A stretch of DNA of 64,000 nucleotides. Source: Membranipora membranacea (Eukaryota > Bryozoa > Gymnolaemata > Cheilostomatida > Membraniporidae). Of this stretch, positions 1 through 13,100 are shown in pieces; position 1 is the first letter of the stretch, and each line of letters opens with the position of its first letter. The DNA lies in contig OU612066.1 in NCBI GenBank assembly GCA_914767715.1, positions 16,251,001-16,315,000 of the forward strand, in the 5' to 3' direction. The notes under the pieces are model-generated. The model saw only the letters and a list, made by a program, of their open reading frames with translations. It searched no databases and was not told the DNA's origin. The position numbers and the translations under genes are program-made.

Positions 1-942
1 ATTTGCTGTAAGGTTATGATCTTGGCAAGATACTGAAATTTGGTGGCATGAAAGTGGAAGAGGCAAGCTCATAAGACTTGACAAATTATCTTATAGGTAT
101 TAAAAAATGAAGAGTGTACTGTGATCACATTAACCCCCATTCATGTGTACTGAAATAACTAAGGTAAAATATTGAATAAATCTGCCGCCCCCTGTTTTAG
201 AATCGTAATATTCGCTGCCATGTGGAGGTTTCTAAAATTACTGGTTTTTCTACCATACCTAAGTAATTTTTATATTTTGCTTTCACAATTAAATAAGGGT
301 TCCATCTTCATTTTAGGAACAATAATCTAAGTCAGCATTCCATGCTCATAATCTGATATTATTTTAAGTGATGTCATGTTAGAAGACAAGACTACGGGTT
401 CACATAAAATCTTCATTTTGATATTAATTCTGTAACGTTGTATTGTGCTGAGTGTGAGGCCTCTATACGATTCAATGCTTTTCATTGTTTTAACATTTTG
501 GTAAACAAAGGAATCCTTAATATGCTGTGCCTAGTTCTATGCAATAGAGGATAAATGTACCATGTCAGCTTGCATCAAAAGTTTATATGAGAAAACTGAG
601 AATAAATTTTAAGAAATGGCGCATTAAATGAAGGGAAATAGCGATAGAGTGACCCAAAATGATTCATATATTGATAACGTCATAATGTGGTTAGCATAAA
701 AATTTGACGCTTCTAGCATATGTAGAAGTGCATTTTAATTGAGTCATCTGGTTAAAAGATAATTTTTTGCCAACATTTCATCATTTTTTATGAAATTCAT
801 GATTTTTTGCATTCATTTCGTGGATTAAATAGTAATTCAACCAGCAAGCCTGGACAATAACTTTCAATCAATTTGTGATGGTTTCTGCATCAAATTTAAA
901 AAATGTAGGGGGAGATAACGAGGAAAGCATATAAGTCACTGA
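1..942. other. AT-rich flank, no gene seen
   Basis: I see no coding exon or recognisable repeat here. Similarity to the 3' flank of gene 5 begins abruptly near 943 (partner position near 59187) and continues through the last exon of gene 1, so 942/943 is a duplication boundary. Confidence 0.5.
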
Positions 943-1147
943 GCAGGTAGTCAGTATGAAGAAAAGTAGTTGTGTGATAGTCAACCATAGTCGATTACCA
1001 AATTTGCTCTACAATATAGCTCAATACCTTACAATAGTTTCTAGTAGGAGCTTATCCTGAATATCACAATGACAACAAGAGAGATGAAAATTAAAGCTAT
1101 AATTATTATAATAATAGCAAGTCAAGTTGTTTCTTAGTTGTTAACAG

Positions 1148-4100
1148 TCATCCTGATATGAGCTGGTAGAACTGTATTTTTTTCTGTTCATATTTAGTGA
1201 TAATCAGGGTGTCATCATAGACATCCAGGTCAAAGTGGAGGTCACTGTTATCTCTCTCTCCACAAATCTCCCCTACCTTCTCCCCTGAAAAGATATCATA
1301 ATAATTTGGATAAAATGGTACGACACGGGGCACCAGTTATGAGTGCTGACTTACCTTCAATATTCTTCAAAGATCGTGATACCCTTTCATTGCTCAAAAG
1401 CAGTGTTGGAACTGAGTGAGAACTGGTTGGAACTGAGTACCCACAAAGAAATGTAGAGAGGGTACACTTAAGAAATAGTTCCCATTCATTCTGTGCAAAA
1501 ACTGTGTAAAAATATCTCATTTTGACTAGATATCAATCATACTATTACAGATTTATATTTCTGTACAATTGTAATGTTGAACCGGATATAGATACTCAAA
1601 AGGTTTACGATGTGATTTTCGACTCAGTGAGTAGAGTACCCACAAAGAATTACTGCTTAAAAGCATCAGGAATATGAAATGAGTATTTAAAAAAATCACC
1701 TATGACTTGAGTTACCATTACCTGAATTCATGAGGCGACAAAGGCAGACAGTTTACCGGTAACAAAAAACATGTGGTATAACCATATGGTAAAATTACCT
1801 GTATCCACATCCAGTATCCATATCTTAGTTTCTGTGTTACAGTTAGTGATGAGTACATATCTGTCCTTGTAGCAGACGACTCCTAGTGGCTGGTTTACAT
1901 GTTTAGATGTCCACATCACCTCTCCACTGTCTATGTTTACTCTTACTACACTGCTCATGCCGTAGTCAGATAAGATAACAGAGTCATCTCCAAACACAGC
2001 TAATGCTAATGAATTATAGTTGGTTGACATACCAGGAACTTTAATCTGTTTTACAAGCTGACCTTGAAGAGTGTACACTGTTAGAAATAGAGAAGCTGCA
2101 TCTGGAACAACCACCTTCTCGTTTACTACTCTGAGCTTATTAAAGTTACTACTGTTACTGTTATGGGACCAGGACCTCTTTAGTTTACCCTCTAAGTCAT
2201 ACACATAAACCTTATTGGTCTGTTGTGATAACACATATAGCTCATTATTATACACCTGGACACTGGATACCCGGCCACCAACATTCACAAACTCAGACAC
2301 TGTGCTGGTATTTACAGGTTCACTGACCCTCATAAGTTTGTTATTTGGAAGACCAGCATAAATGTCATTCTGGTATTTAGCTACAGAGTGGACATAATTG
2401 GGGAGTTGGACAGTATTGATTAATTTCATAGAAGTCGGAGGATTGTGATTTGCGAACATGGGCAGATCCATCAGCCATCGAGATGATTGTGAAATCTCGA
2501 CAGCAAGCTGAACGTCTGCGCAATCTGAAAATAAATACAGATAAATCATTCATAGCTCCAGACTCCAGAGGAAGCAGCGATTGATTGATTGATAACATTG
2601 ATTGTCAAAAGCAATTCATGTAGCAAGGGAGAAGTTGGTATAGGAAATTTGGCACCGACTAACGAATAGCCATCCCTAGGAAATCATCAGCAGAATTTTG
2701 ATATTTACGTTACCTTAGGAAGCTTATACTGTTTGAGTTGAGGTTGTTACTGAGTGATAAAAAATATAAGAATATCATAACTTAAAACACTGAGCAACAC
2801 TAAGTGGTGTCTCATTTTGGAGTGGCATTTCAGGTAAGAAAAAAAGTATCAAACCTTCGACAGAGAGCTGGACATGATTAGATGAAGGTTTATATTGAGG
2901 GATCTTCATATTCATCAGTTCATCTATAAGTTTCTCTGTCTCTTTGTATCCACCTGCCACGTCTACCTGGTAAGATATAAGAATAGATAATTAGGTGAGG
3001 GGAGATCTGAGGGAGGCGGACTTCGTCAACCAACAATCTGTGGGAGCAAAAATTGGTGAGGGGAGGGGTCTGAGAGAGCCTTAGTATGTGAGAAACCAAA
3101 ACAGGAATCATGGTCTATGAAGCCAGTGAAGATAATCCTGGCCATGTGCAATGATTTATTTTATGTTAAATTATTGGAATTTCAAATACTGTGTGTGCTA
3201 CAGGTGAAGGTCTCAGTGATATTTTTATCAGGGTATCTTTGGCAATATGAAAAAAGATGATAACGGATCCATATAGCTAGCTACCTCATGGTAGGTGAAA
3301 AGTCGCGTATCTATTCTAGCTACTTGTCTGCTGAGCTTATCAAGCAGGCTCCCGATCTCATCGTCCAGAAAACTCGTCACCTCTATTCTGGATTGCTTTC
3401 TGAGTTCCTTCAGTTTCTCCTCTAACTCGGCATATTTTTGCATCAGTTCAGAAACCTTAAGTAAGATACCACAGATACACACCATAAAAACACATAGTGA
3501 TAGATGGTACTGGAAATCCACCCACATCCATAATCATTATAACGGTTGCTTCTTTGAGAAAAACTAGCGTTAGTATGAAAATATAGAACCACTGATATAC
3601 ATTCATGGATTAGGGGATCATATTTAACCCTGTACAAGCATATGGCAATCTATGTATTGATTGGTCAAAAAATTCAGTACTGCTACATCTGACCCCTGCA
3701 AACATTTGTCAAGTAGCTTGCCTGAGTTTTAAAGGTCGTTACTTGGTCAGTCAATGCAAAAAGTTATAGCTGACAGAAACTTAGCTTGATCCAATTACTG
3801 ACACAAAGCTATGTCCTGATGTTTCTTCTCCACAAATAGCCAAACTGTGTATTTCACCACTAATCCATGAATTCATATCAATGTATGGAACTACCAATAA
3901 TTTAGGAGACTGTATGAAATGCTAAGAATTATTCTCCCTTCTTGTCTGGGAAGACAACCCCATATAAACAATCTAACATGCATTCAGAAGAAAATAACTG
4001 CCAACGCTTAATTTGCAAACAGCATGTAGCAAACTACTCTTCCCATCTGACAAGCGACCCTTATCTGCTACTTCACACAGCTACACACCTGTATATCTCT

Positions 4101-7100
4101 GGCCTCATGTAGTTTCTCTATCATCTGTTGAGTCTCTGTATCCCAGCCTGATATGACAGCTGTCAGCTGTTTAGACATTCCTAACAGGTGCTCCTCTTTA
4201 TCATAGATCCATACTTTCTTCTCATTAACCATATCTGTCAGTTTCTCCACCATGTTAGATATAGATGTCAGATTGTGAATGTTACCTGCAATGATGTCAT
4301 TGTATGTGTAGATTGATGTAAATTATACTGAGAGAAGAACTTGACAAGGCGCAGATTTTGTTTATCATCAATTTCCCATTCAAGCAATACAGTATATGGT
4401 CAGTTTCACAGTGCAGAACAAACCTGTGCTACTTCACAGTTAATATGCTTGAGATACTCTAGCCTAGGTGCTCTAACTTGGCACTGGTTGCTAGAAGTGG
4501 CATTTGTAATGAAGTATATATTCTCAAACACTAGACCAGCTGGCATGTACACATAAAGTATAGGAGGTTTGATTTATGTGTTGGGTGAAAGGTAATGTAA
4601 CTACTAACCGTCAAAACAAGGGTTCAACTGGTCGACACAATCCTCACAGAATACTTCAACACATTTCAGACAGGCCATTCTATAGACTTTCTTAGGATGT
4701 TTCTCACAGTATCTTGTTTCCATCTTTCTGTAATCTCTCTTATACTCATCCATTCCGATACGCATGTGGTCATCCAGCGCATCGTTGTGACTCTACAAAG
4801 AGAAAACCATTTGCTAACAGGTTGTGTTAAAAACCATATGTACACAGTTCTATTCTCATATCATATGATATTAAAATATAGAAAAAGGCGTGTGTCAATA
4901 GAGAACAAGTCATAGATGTATCAGTATTAGTATGGCGGCCCGTTATGGCGGCCCGTAGCACCTTTATCAATGCGCATTAATTAACATGCTAAGTCGCTAA
5001 GTCGCTAATGCGCATTAGTTAACATGCTAACTCGCTAACTCGCTAATGCGCATTAATTAACATGCTAACTCACTAACTCGCAGTTAAACCTGTTTTGGGT
5101 AATGACTGTATTATCAAAGATGGGCTTTGTGATAGGCACTTACACCACTACCATACCTGCCATGACCCCTGGAACTATTTCAAACTACTTACATGGGAGA
5201 TTGTGAGATGCCAATTCTTCTTGATCAATCATTGAGTCAATGTCTTAGGTCTGTTGTATTATTATTTACATCACATGTTGGTCATGTGATCGCACTCTTA
5301 TGTGGAGGACACAAATGGATTGTGGCTCTTTGGTTTTGGAGTTTGTTAGTGGATCACCATGAGGAGCCTGAAGCAGACAAATTAATGAAGAAACTTATAC
5401 ATAGATAGTTAAATGAGTTAGGGCTGGCCAGCTATAAAGAACCACAAGAAGAACACTTACCAGGTAACATTACTTTACATCAAGGTATCACTCACTCATT
5501 TTGGCCAAAGTTGCATGCATGGATAGCCATGGATTTACATGCAACAGCCCATGGGAATGGGTCTTGATGGATGCCCTAGCCTAGACTGCTCTGCAATCTT
5601 TCTTTCCAACCCACAGGTCTACTCCAAAACCTGGGATTTCACTCCAAAATCCCTATTTTCACCCCTCAAATAACACAGGTTGGATCACAGGTCTTCTCCA
5701 AAATCCCAGGTTTTTGGAGTAGACCTGTGATCCAACCTGTGTTATTTGAGGTGTGAAAATAGGGTGACTCAAAATTAGTGACTGGAGTTTTGGCAGGTCT
5801 GGTACTTCATTACAGTCAATGTTGTATGACAAATTTCCATCAATCATTTTTTTATGTGCAGTTCTAAGAATGCGCAGTTTTAAGAATGCGCAGTTCTAAG
5901 AATGCGCAGTTTTAAGAATGCGCAGTTCTAAGAATGCGCAGTTTTAAGAATGCGCAGTTCTAAGAATGCGCAGTTTTAAGAATGCGCAGTTCTAAGAATG
6001 CGCAGTTCTAGAAATGCGCAGTTATAACAATGCGCATTTCTAGCAATGCGCATTTATAATAATGTGCAATGTTTTGTGTACTTTTCATTCAGTGATTACT
6101 TTAATATGTATTTTGGTTTCTCACCTTATTCATGTTACTGTCATCTCAAGTGGATCACCCTATTCTTCCAAAGAGTAGACAACTCTCCTTTAGTTGCCAT
6201 ACCTTTAGATTTTGTGTGACATATGATGTGATATTATTTCTTGATAATAAAATCATGATGGCTAATTTAGTCCAGCTCCAAACCTCATATTACGTTTGTC
6301 TTGGTTTGATATATTGTTCCAATGTTCCGGGACCTAAATTGTTTCCGCTTACGGTTTTAATAATCTTTTATAGATATTCCATACTATGTCTCCATTACAT
6401 TAATCTTTGATAATCTTTTTCCCACAGTGAAACCGCTGCATATAGTGTAGTGTCTAGCCTACAGAACTGTTGGGTTAGTACAGAACATAAGACATGTCTA
6501 TATACTTGGGTCGAAGTATGAAGAGAGAGTATCCAAGACTGCACAAATCCGCACAACACTTGTACAGTTTCTTCTCACAACGGGGAGAATTCTCCCTGCT
6601 CCAAAGCTAAATAATGATACTTTCAAATTTCAAATTAAACTCATTGTCATTTTATTATGAAAGAGTGTGGTGATTTTTCAGGTTGTTTATTTATTGCAAA
6701 ATACCTGTTTAATGATAAATATATACATATGATGAAAAATTTTGTTTATTAAATATAAAAATGGAGGAGAAAAATTTAATTGGTTTGATAGCTTTGCTGC
6801 AGGAGTCATCGCTCTCACCATTCAGAGTAAGCTCTATGACTTTCTAAAAAGGAGAATAACAACACAGTTGGTTTCATACAATGTATTTGGTCCAACTACA
6901 CTGATACAGCAGGGATACAGTGCTTCTTTCAAGACTTCTTTGTATTCTAAGGAGTTGTCCTCTCTTGTTCAGAGGTCTCAACTCAATAGTTGAGCGATTC
7001 GTTAGATTGAATGGTAACAGAGCCAGATGGTACACTCAAAGTAGGGCTCATATAGTAAAAAGTGATCACGCACTTAGAATTTGCCTAGCAATGACCTTTA

Positions 7101-10100
7101 TTATTTGTTTGTTATTTTTGCAGAGAAACTAAGCTAGGACTTACTTGAAAGACCCTACACAGTCTTTAGTGTTTCAAGCAAACTTGACTACCTGAAAATG
7201 CCTATCTTAAAATCTGTGTGTCATGTCATTGTACTGATCCAGATAGCATATCTTGACAAACTTTGTTGGTGCCCCCTCCTCAACCAACATAACCAACATC
7301 AAGGTTGTCATGACAGGCCATTAGCTGGTTTACTTACATCTTTTTTTAAGACACTGAAGTTAACGTCGATTCTGATTAGATGCAGCCCTATAGAGATCCC
7401 CCATCTTCTCGATCACTACAGTATCATTGTAACCCAGTGCCCTCTCAGCACCTTCGAAAGATAGACATATCCATTACTAGCAGGCAGCAAAGGCAGTGCA
7501 TGCAGGCAAACAAAATTGGGGTAAAACATAGCATAGCCTAATAATGCAAGAGATTGGCCTTAGCCTAGCTCAACTAAGTTTAAGTAATTTCTATTTATCT
7601 AAACCAAGTTCTCTCAAACTCTTCTCCTTGACAAACAGATAAAAAAACTGAGCAATGTAGATTGAAATGGTCGCCGCCAACCAGGTAGTATTAATATATT
7701 TATCAACATACAAACAACTCACTCTCAATCCTCTGATTTGAGGTTTATCCGAACTCCACACACAATTGTCAATATATCTGCAATAAAAATTAGTATGAGG
7801 ATACAACACAAATAGGTCTTTATGGCCAATCCCAATCTTATCCTTTCAGTCAAACAATACTGCTCAAGTCTCAAGATCAACTGGATACTGTATCTTTGCT
7901 GCAACGAGCTTGATTTCTGTACTGAGACTAAGCAAAGAAAATGTTTACTTACATGTACCAGTCGGTGCTTCCTGAGTAGAACTTATTGGCTTTTTTTTTC
8001 TTTTTTTTGGGGTCAAAGTGAGTCCTTCATCTAAAGCAAAATAATTTTGTGTTATCAATTGGTGAAATGTCGGGTACTAATTCTGAAGTCGCATTTTCAC
8101 TCTTTCTAAAATTAACAACACAAGTGGCAGCTTATAATGTAACTATGGGTTAACAACGGATAGGATCCATGATATTCATCTTGGGCAGGAACCATCTCAA
8201 AATTGAAACCTTGGTGGCCAATAACTGTCAACAGATGTTAGTTGATATTGCAGATACCTAAAAAAATAACGTATAGCTGCTCATAGATGGTTGGAGTTGT
8301 CATCCCCTTTTCCGTGACATTGCAACTCCAAGACGATGTCAATAAAGTAGACCTGGCTGATAATGATGACTTCTTCCTGTGACGCCAGCTACCAAACTGG
8401 GCTACTTTATTGTATTGTCAAAATCAGTGATGGCAAATCATTTTATCAGATGTTTTGGGAAGAGGCTGACTTGAATTTCATTATAATATTATATCTATTC
8501 TGAGTCAGATTCATCTGGTGGGCCCGCTACTATGATTATTCTTTGATCGGTCTCTAGGTTGGTAATGTATTTTATCTCATGAATAAATCTTAAATTGTGA
8601 CTCACCAAAAGCAGTCTTTGGATCTAATGTTGGTAGTGATAAAGGTATAACATTGTCATCATGCCTACCATTGTTATCATTTGTACCATCGCTCTCTTCT
8701 CCATCACCATCATCTTTAAAATATTACAATTGAATTATTTTTTCAGTCCAAGGATTTCACTGGGCACAAAATTGTTATTTTGAGGACCCTAACAAACCGC
8801 TGGTCATTTTTACTGTATTGCCAATTGTATTGACAAGGGGTTTGAGTGCAACAAATCTATGATGGTGTTCATTTTAGGATACATTTTAATATATATATTA
8901 CAGTATAAAGCGGAAAATAGGGTGAATCAAGGTGTGAAGTAACTGTTTTTTTACCAATTTACTGCGTCTATTCCCGCCAGCCGGATAATATTGGCAATTC
9001 ATTATTAGGGCCCTGTTTTAATTAAAGTTGACAAAAGCCTGGTCTTCAGTCAGGGGTTCAATAAAAATAATTAAATCTTATTGGTCAAATCCAATGCTCT
9101 CTGGGGGCAGAGGACAAATTGTATCCGAACTGGGCTAGCCTCTACAATGACAATACTTTGACCAGATTGTTTACCAAACTTTGAACTACTAAGAGTAAAG
9201 GCTTAGACACAAAGCTCAAATCAAGGCTAAATATCTGAATACAAGGTGTGAAGACTGGGATTTTGGATGTGAAGAAGGTAAAGCTTATAAATGGCATAGT
9301 ATGGTTACGGTAATGGTCCAATCCTGACAATCCCAGGGAGGGTAGGCTACTCCCATAAAATTATCCACTAGGCTCATGTTTGTGAATCACATTGACAATC
9401 ACTCTGAATACATGGGCGCCTGAAGAGAAAAAGTGATGCAATTTCCACTTACCTTGAGAAAAAGACAAAAAAAACATAAAACCATGGGTATGTAACAAAT
9501 ATCTTGCTATAAAGGATAATTTGGCTGAATATTTGTGTGCGACCAGGTGGTGTGACCTGGGCATCATTGCATGAGCATTGCACTTCATTTGTTGAAACCT
9601 CTTTTTAAGCCTTTAAGAATATGATTGGGATTGTAGGCACTCTCTGAAGTTCTAGAACTGGAACTCAATCCCTAAGTTGGCATTAGCTTTTTTAACATGC
9701 CGGGATTTACTTGTCCTCCAATTATATATACATCCAATATATGTTGCATTAGATTAGATACTTCTAAATATCTCTCACATTGATCATGAGACGAAACCAT
9801 AGAACCACAACAATGACCCTTGCGTCTTGGCCTACAACTAACCCAACATATATATCTTCCTTAATACCTTAATTAGAGCGACATGAGCAAACCATTGACA
9901 AAAAACCATGTTTTCCAACTTAAAACATGTCCATTCACAGACAGCAGGTCACTGACAGTTGATTTGATGAGTTGCAGCCTTGTGTGTGTCTGGTTCCCTG
10001 ATAACACTAGTGACATAGGCCTATGAACAGCTTAGTAGATACTTCATTAACACACAGTTGACACCACAATATGTAGTAGTAACTGTGCAAAATCAATCTG

Positions 10101-13100
10101 AGGTAGGCCTACTACTATACTATGCGAGTTGCTAATCAATATTATATCAAGGACTCCTTGATCATATACTTACTCATACTGAGTTTGAAAGGTTATCATT
10201 TGAGTACATATAACTGATGGAATAGTCTGCAAACTTTGTCCATCACGCTCTAATGTTGTACCAAACCAGAGAGTTATAGCCTTACCATACTCAGTGATGA
10301 ATGGTATGAGGATACAGGTGACATTTACAATAAAACTCCATCAGCAACAACACAACAAATTACATTGCTTTGTTTAAATCATTTTTTGGTGGAGGAGTAG
10401 TAGAGCAGAGATTAGTATGACCTCTGTGATTGGTCTTATTTTGAAAGTAAGACCAATCACAGAGGCCATATCAAGACAGTGATAGCCCGCACATGCATAA
10501 AGACAGACCCAAAAATATTTCTGGAAATCTTTAATCTCTTAATGCGCATTAGCGAGTTAGCGAGTTAGCATGTTAACTAATGCGCATTAGCGACTTAGCG
10601 AGTTAGCATGTTAATTAATGCGCATTAATAAAGGTGCTACGGGCCGCCATAGGCCCGTAGCACCTTTATTAATGCGCATTAATTAACATGCTAACTCGCT
10701 AAGTCGCTAATGCGCATTAATTAACATGCTAACTCGCTAATGCGCATTAATTAACATGCTAACTCACTAACTCGCAGTTAAACCTGTTTTGGGTAATGAC
10801 TGTATTATCAAAGATGGGCTTTGTGATAGGCACTTACACCACTACCATACCTGCCATGACCCTGGAACTATTTCAAACTACTTACATGGGAGATTGTGAG
10901 ATGCCAATTCTTCTTGATCAATCATTGAGTCAATGTCTTATTAGGTCCGTTGTATTATTATTTACATCACATGTTGGTCATGTGATCGCACTCTTATGTG
11001 GAGGACACAAATGGATTGTGGCTCTTTGGTTTTGGAGTTAGTTAGTGGATCACCATGAGGAGCCTGAAGCAGACAAATTAATGAAGAAACTTATACATAG
11101 ATAGTCAAATGAGTTAGGGCTGGCCAGCTATAAAGAACCACAAGAAGAACACTTACCAGGTAACATTACTTTACATCAAGGTATCACTCACTAATTTTGG
11201 CCAAAGTTGCATGCATGGATAGCCATGGATTTACATGCAACAGCCCATGGGAATGGGTCTTGATGGATGGCCCTAGCCTAGACTGCTCTGCAATCTTTCT
11301 ATCCAACCCACAGGTCTACTCCAAAACCTGGGATTTCACTCCAAAATCCCTATTTTCACACCTCAAATAACACAGGTTGGATCACAGGTCTTCTCCAAAA
11401 TCCCAGGTTTTTGGAGTAGACCTGTGATCCAACCTGTGTTATTTGAGAAGTGAAAATAGGGCGACTCAAAATTAGTGACTGGAGTTTTGGCAGGTCTGGT
11501 ACTTCATTACAGTCAATGTTGTATGACAAATTTCCATCAATCATTTTGTTATGCGCAGTTCTAAGAATGCGCAGTTTTAAGAATGCGCAGTTTTAAGAAT
11601 GCGCAGTTCTAAGAATGCGCAGTTTTAAGAATGCGCAGTTCTAAGAATGCGCAGTTTTAAGAATGCGCAGTTCTAAGAATGCGCAGTTCTAGAACTGCGC
11701 AGTTATAACAATGCGCATTTCTAACAATGCGCATTTATAATAATGTGCAATGTTTTGTGTACTTTTCATTCAGTGATTACTTTAATATGTATTTTGGTTT
11801 CTCACCTTATTCATGTTACTGTCATCTCAAGTGGATCACCCTATTCTTCCAAAGAGTAGACAACTCTCCTTTAGTTGCCATACCTTTAGATTTTGTGTGA
11901 CATATGATGTGATATTATTTCTTGGTAATAAAATCATGATGGCTAATTTAGTCCAGCTCCAAACCTCATATTACGTTTGTCTTGGTTTGATATATTGTTC
12001 CAATGTTCCGGGACCTAAAGTGTTTCCGACTACGGTTTTAATAATTTTTTATAGATATTCCATACTATGTCTCCATTACATTAATCTTTGATAATCTTTT
12101 TCCCACAGTGAAACTGCTGCATATAGTGTAGTGTCTAGCCTACAGAACTGTTGGGTTAGTCCAGAACATAAGACATGTCTATATACTTGGGTCGAAGTAT
12201 GAAGAGAGAGTATCCAAGACTGCACAAATCCGCACAACACTTGTACAGTTTCTTCTCACAACGGGGAGAATTCTCCCTGCTCCAAAGCTAAATAATGATA
12301 CTTTCAAATTTCAAATTAAACTCATTGTCATTTTATTAGGAAAGAGTGTGGTGATTTTTCAGGTTGTTTATTTATTGCAAAATACCTGTTTAATGATAAA
12401 TATATACATATGATGAAAAATTTTGTTTATTAATATAATATGGAGGAGGAGAAAAATTTAATTGGTTTGATAGCTTTGCTGCAGGAGTCATCGCTCTCAC
12501 CATTCAGAGTAAGCTCTATGACTTTCTAAAAAGGAGAATAACAACACAGTTGGTTTCCTACAATGCATTTGGTCCAACTACACTGATACAGCAGGGATAC
12601 AGTGCTTCTTTCAAGACTCCTTTGTATTCTAAGGAGTTGTCCTCTCTTGTTCAGAGGTCTCAACTCAATAGTTGAACGATTCGTTAGATTGAATGGTAAC
12701 AGAGCCAGATGGTACACTCAAAGTAGGGCTCATATAGTAAAAAGTGATCACGCACTTAGAATTTGCCTAGCAATGACCTTTATTATTTGTTTGTTATTTT
12801 TGCAGAGAAACTAAGCTAGGACTTACTTGAAAGACCCTACACAGTCTTTAGTGTTTCAAGCAAACTTGACTACCTGAAAATGCCAATCTTAAAATCTGTG
12901 TGTCATGTCATTGTACTGATCCAGATAGCATATCTTGACAAACTTTGTTGGTGCCCCCTCCTCAACCAACATAACCAACATCAATGTTGTCATGACAGGC
13001 TATTAGCTGGTTTACTTACATCTTTTTTTAAGACACTGAAGTTAACGTCGATTCTGATTAGGTGCAGCCCTATAGAGATCCCCCATCTTCTCGATCACTA

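Larger units (their letters stand above)
4945..10650 (-). mobile_element. TIR element, unit 1 (5.7 kb)
   Basis: Unit 1 has ~110-bp terminal inverted repeats (4945-~5055 and ~10540-10650). Each contains three AATGCGCATTA-headed subrepeats joined by CATGCTAACTCGCTAA-like segments. The interior holds a 16-bp minisatellite (5862-6060), a nested hairpin MITE (5616-5763), a CCAAT-bearing hairpin (10421-10465) and several minus-strand open segments bounded by good splice sites. It is preceded by a 13-bp near-duplicate of its own tip (4932-4944). Strand is given as minus only because the candidate exons read that way. Confidence 0.8.

Noticed and set aside
1296-1520. Minus-strand 74-codon frame shared by genes 1 and 5
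   Set aside because: It lies in the last intron between the propeller exon and the last exon; reading it as coding would break the conserved phase-1 junction.
2920-3111. Minus-strand 63-codon frame recurring in four genes
   Set aside because: It reads out of frame through the linker exon and into the adjacent intron; conservation comes from gene duplication.
5193-5408. Plus-strand frame near the left end of unit 1 as a transposase start
   Set aside because: The frame hits a stop in both units at the same codon, and unit 2 has an additional earlier stop; no catalytic motif is visible.
5862-6060. Regular repeat array that might be taken for CRISPR
   Set aside because: The 16-bp units are contiguous without unique spacers, and the genome is eukaryotic; it is a minisatellite in a transposon.
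7198-7464. Plus-strand 88-codon frame repeated in both units
   Set aside because: Repeated only because the units are near identical; the opposite strand has competing open frames with a GTAAGT donor, and neither has a recognised domain.
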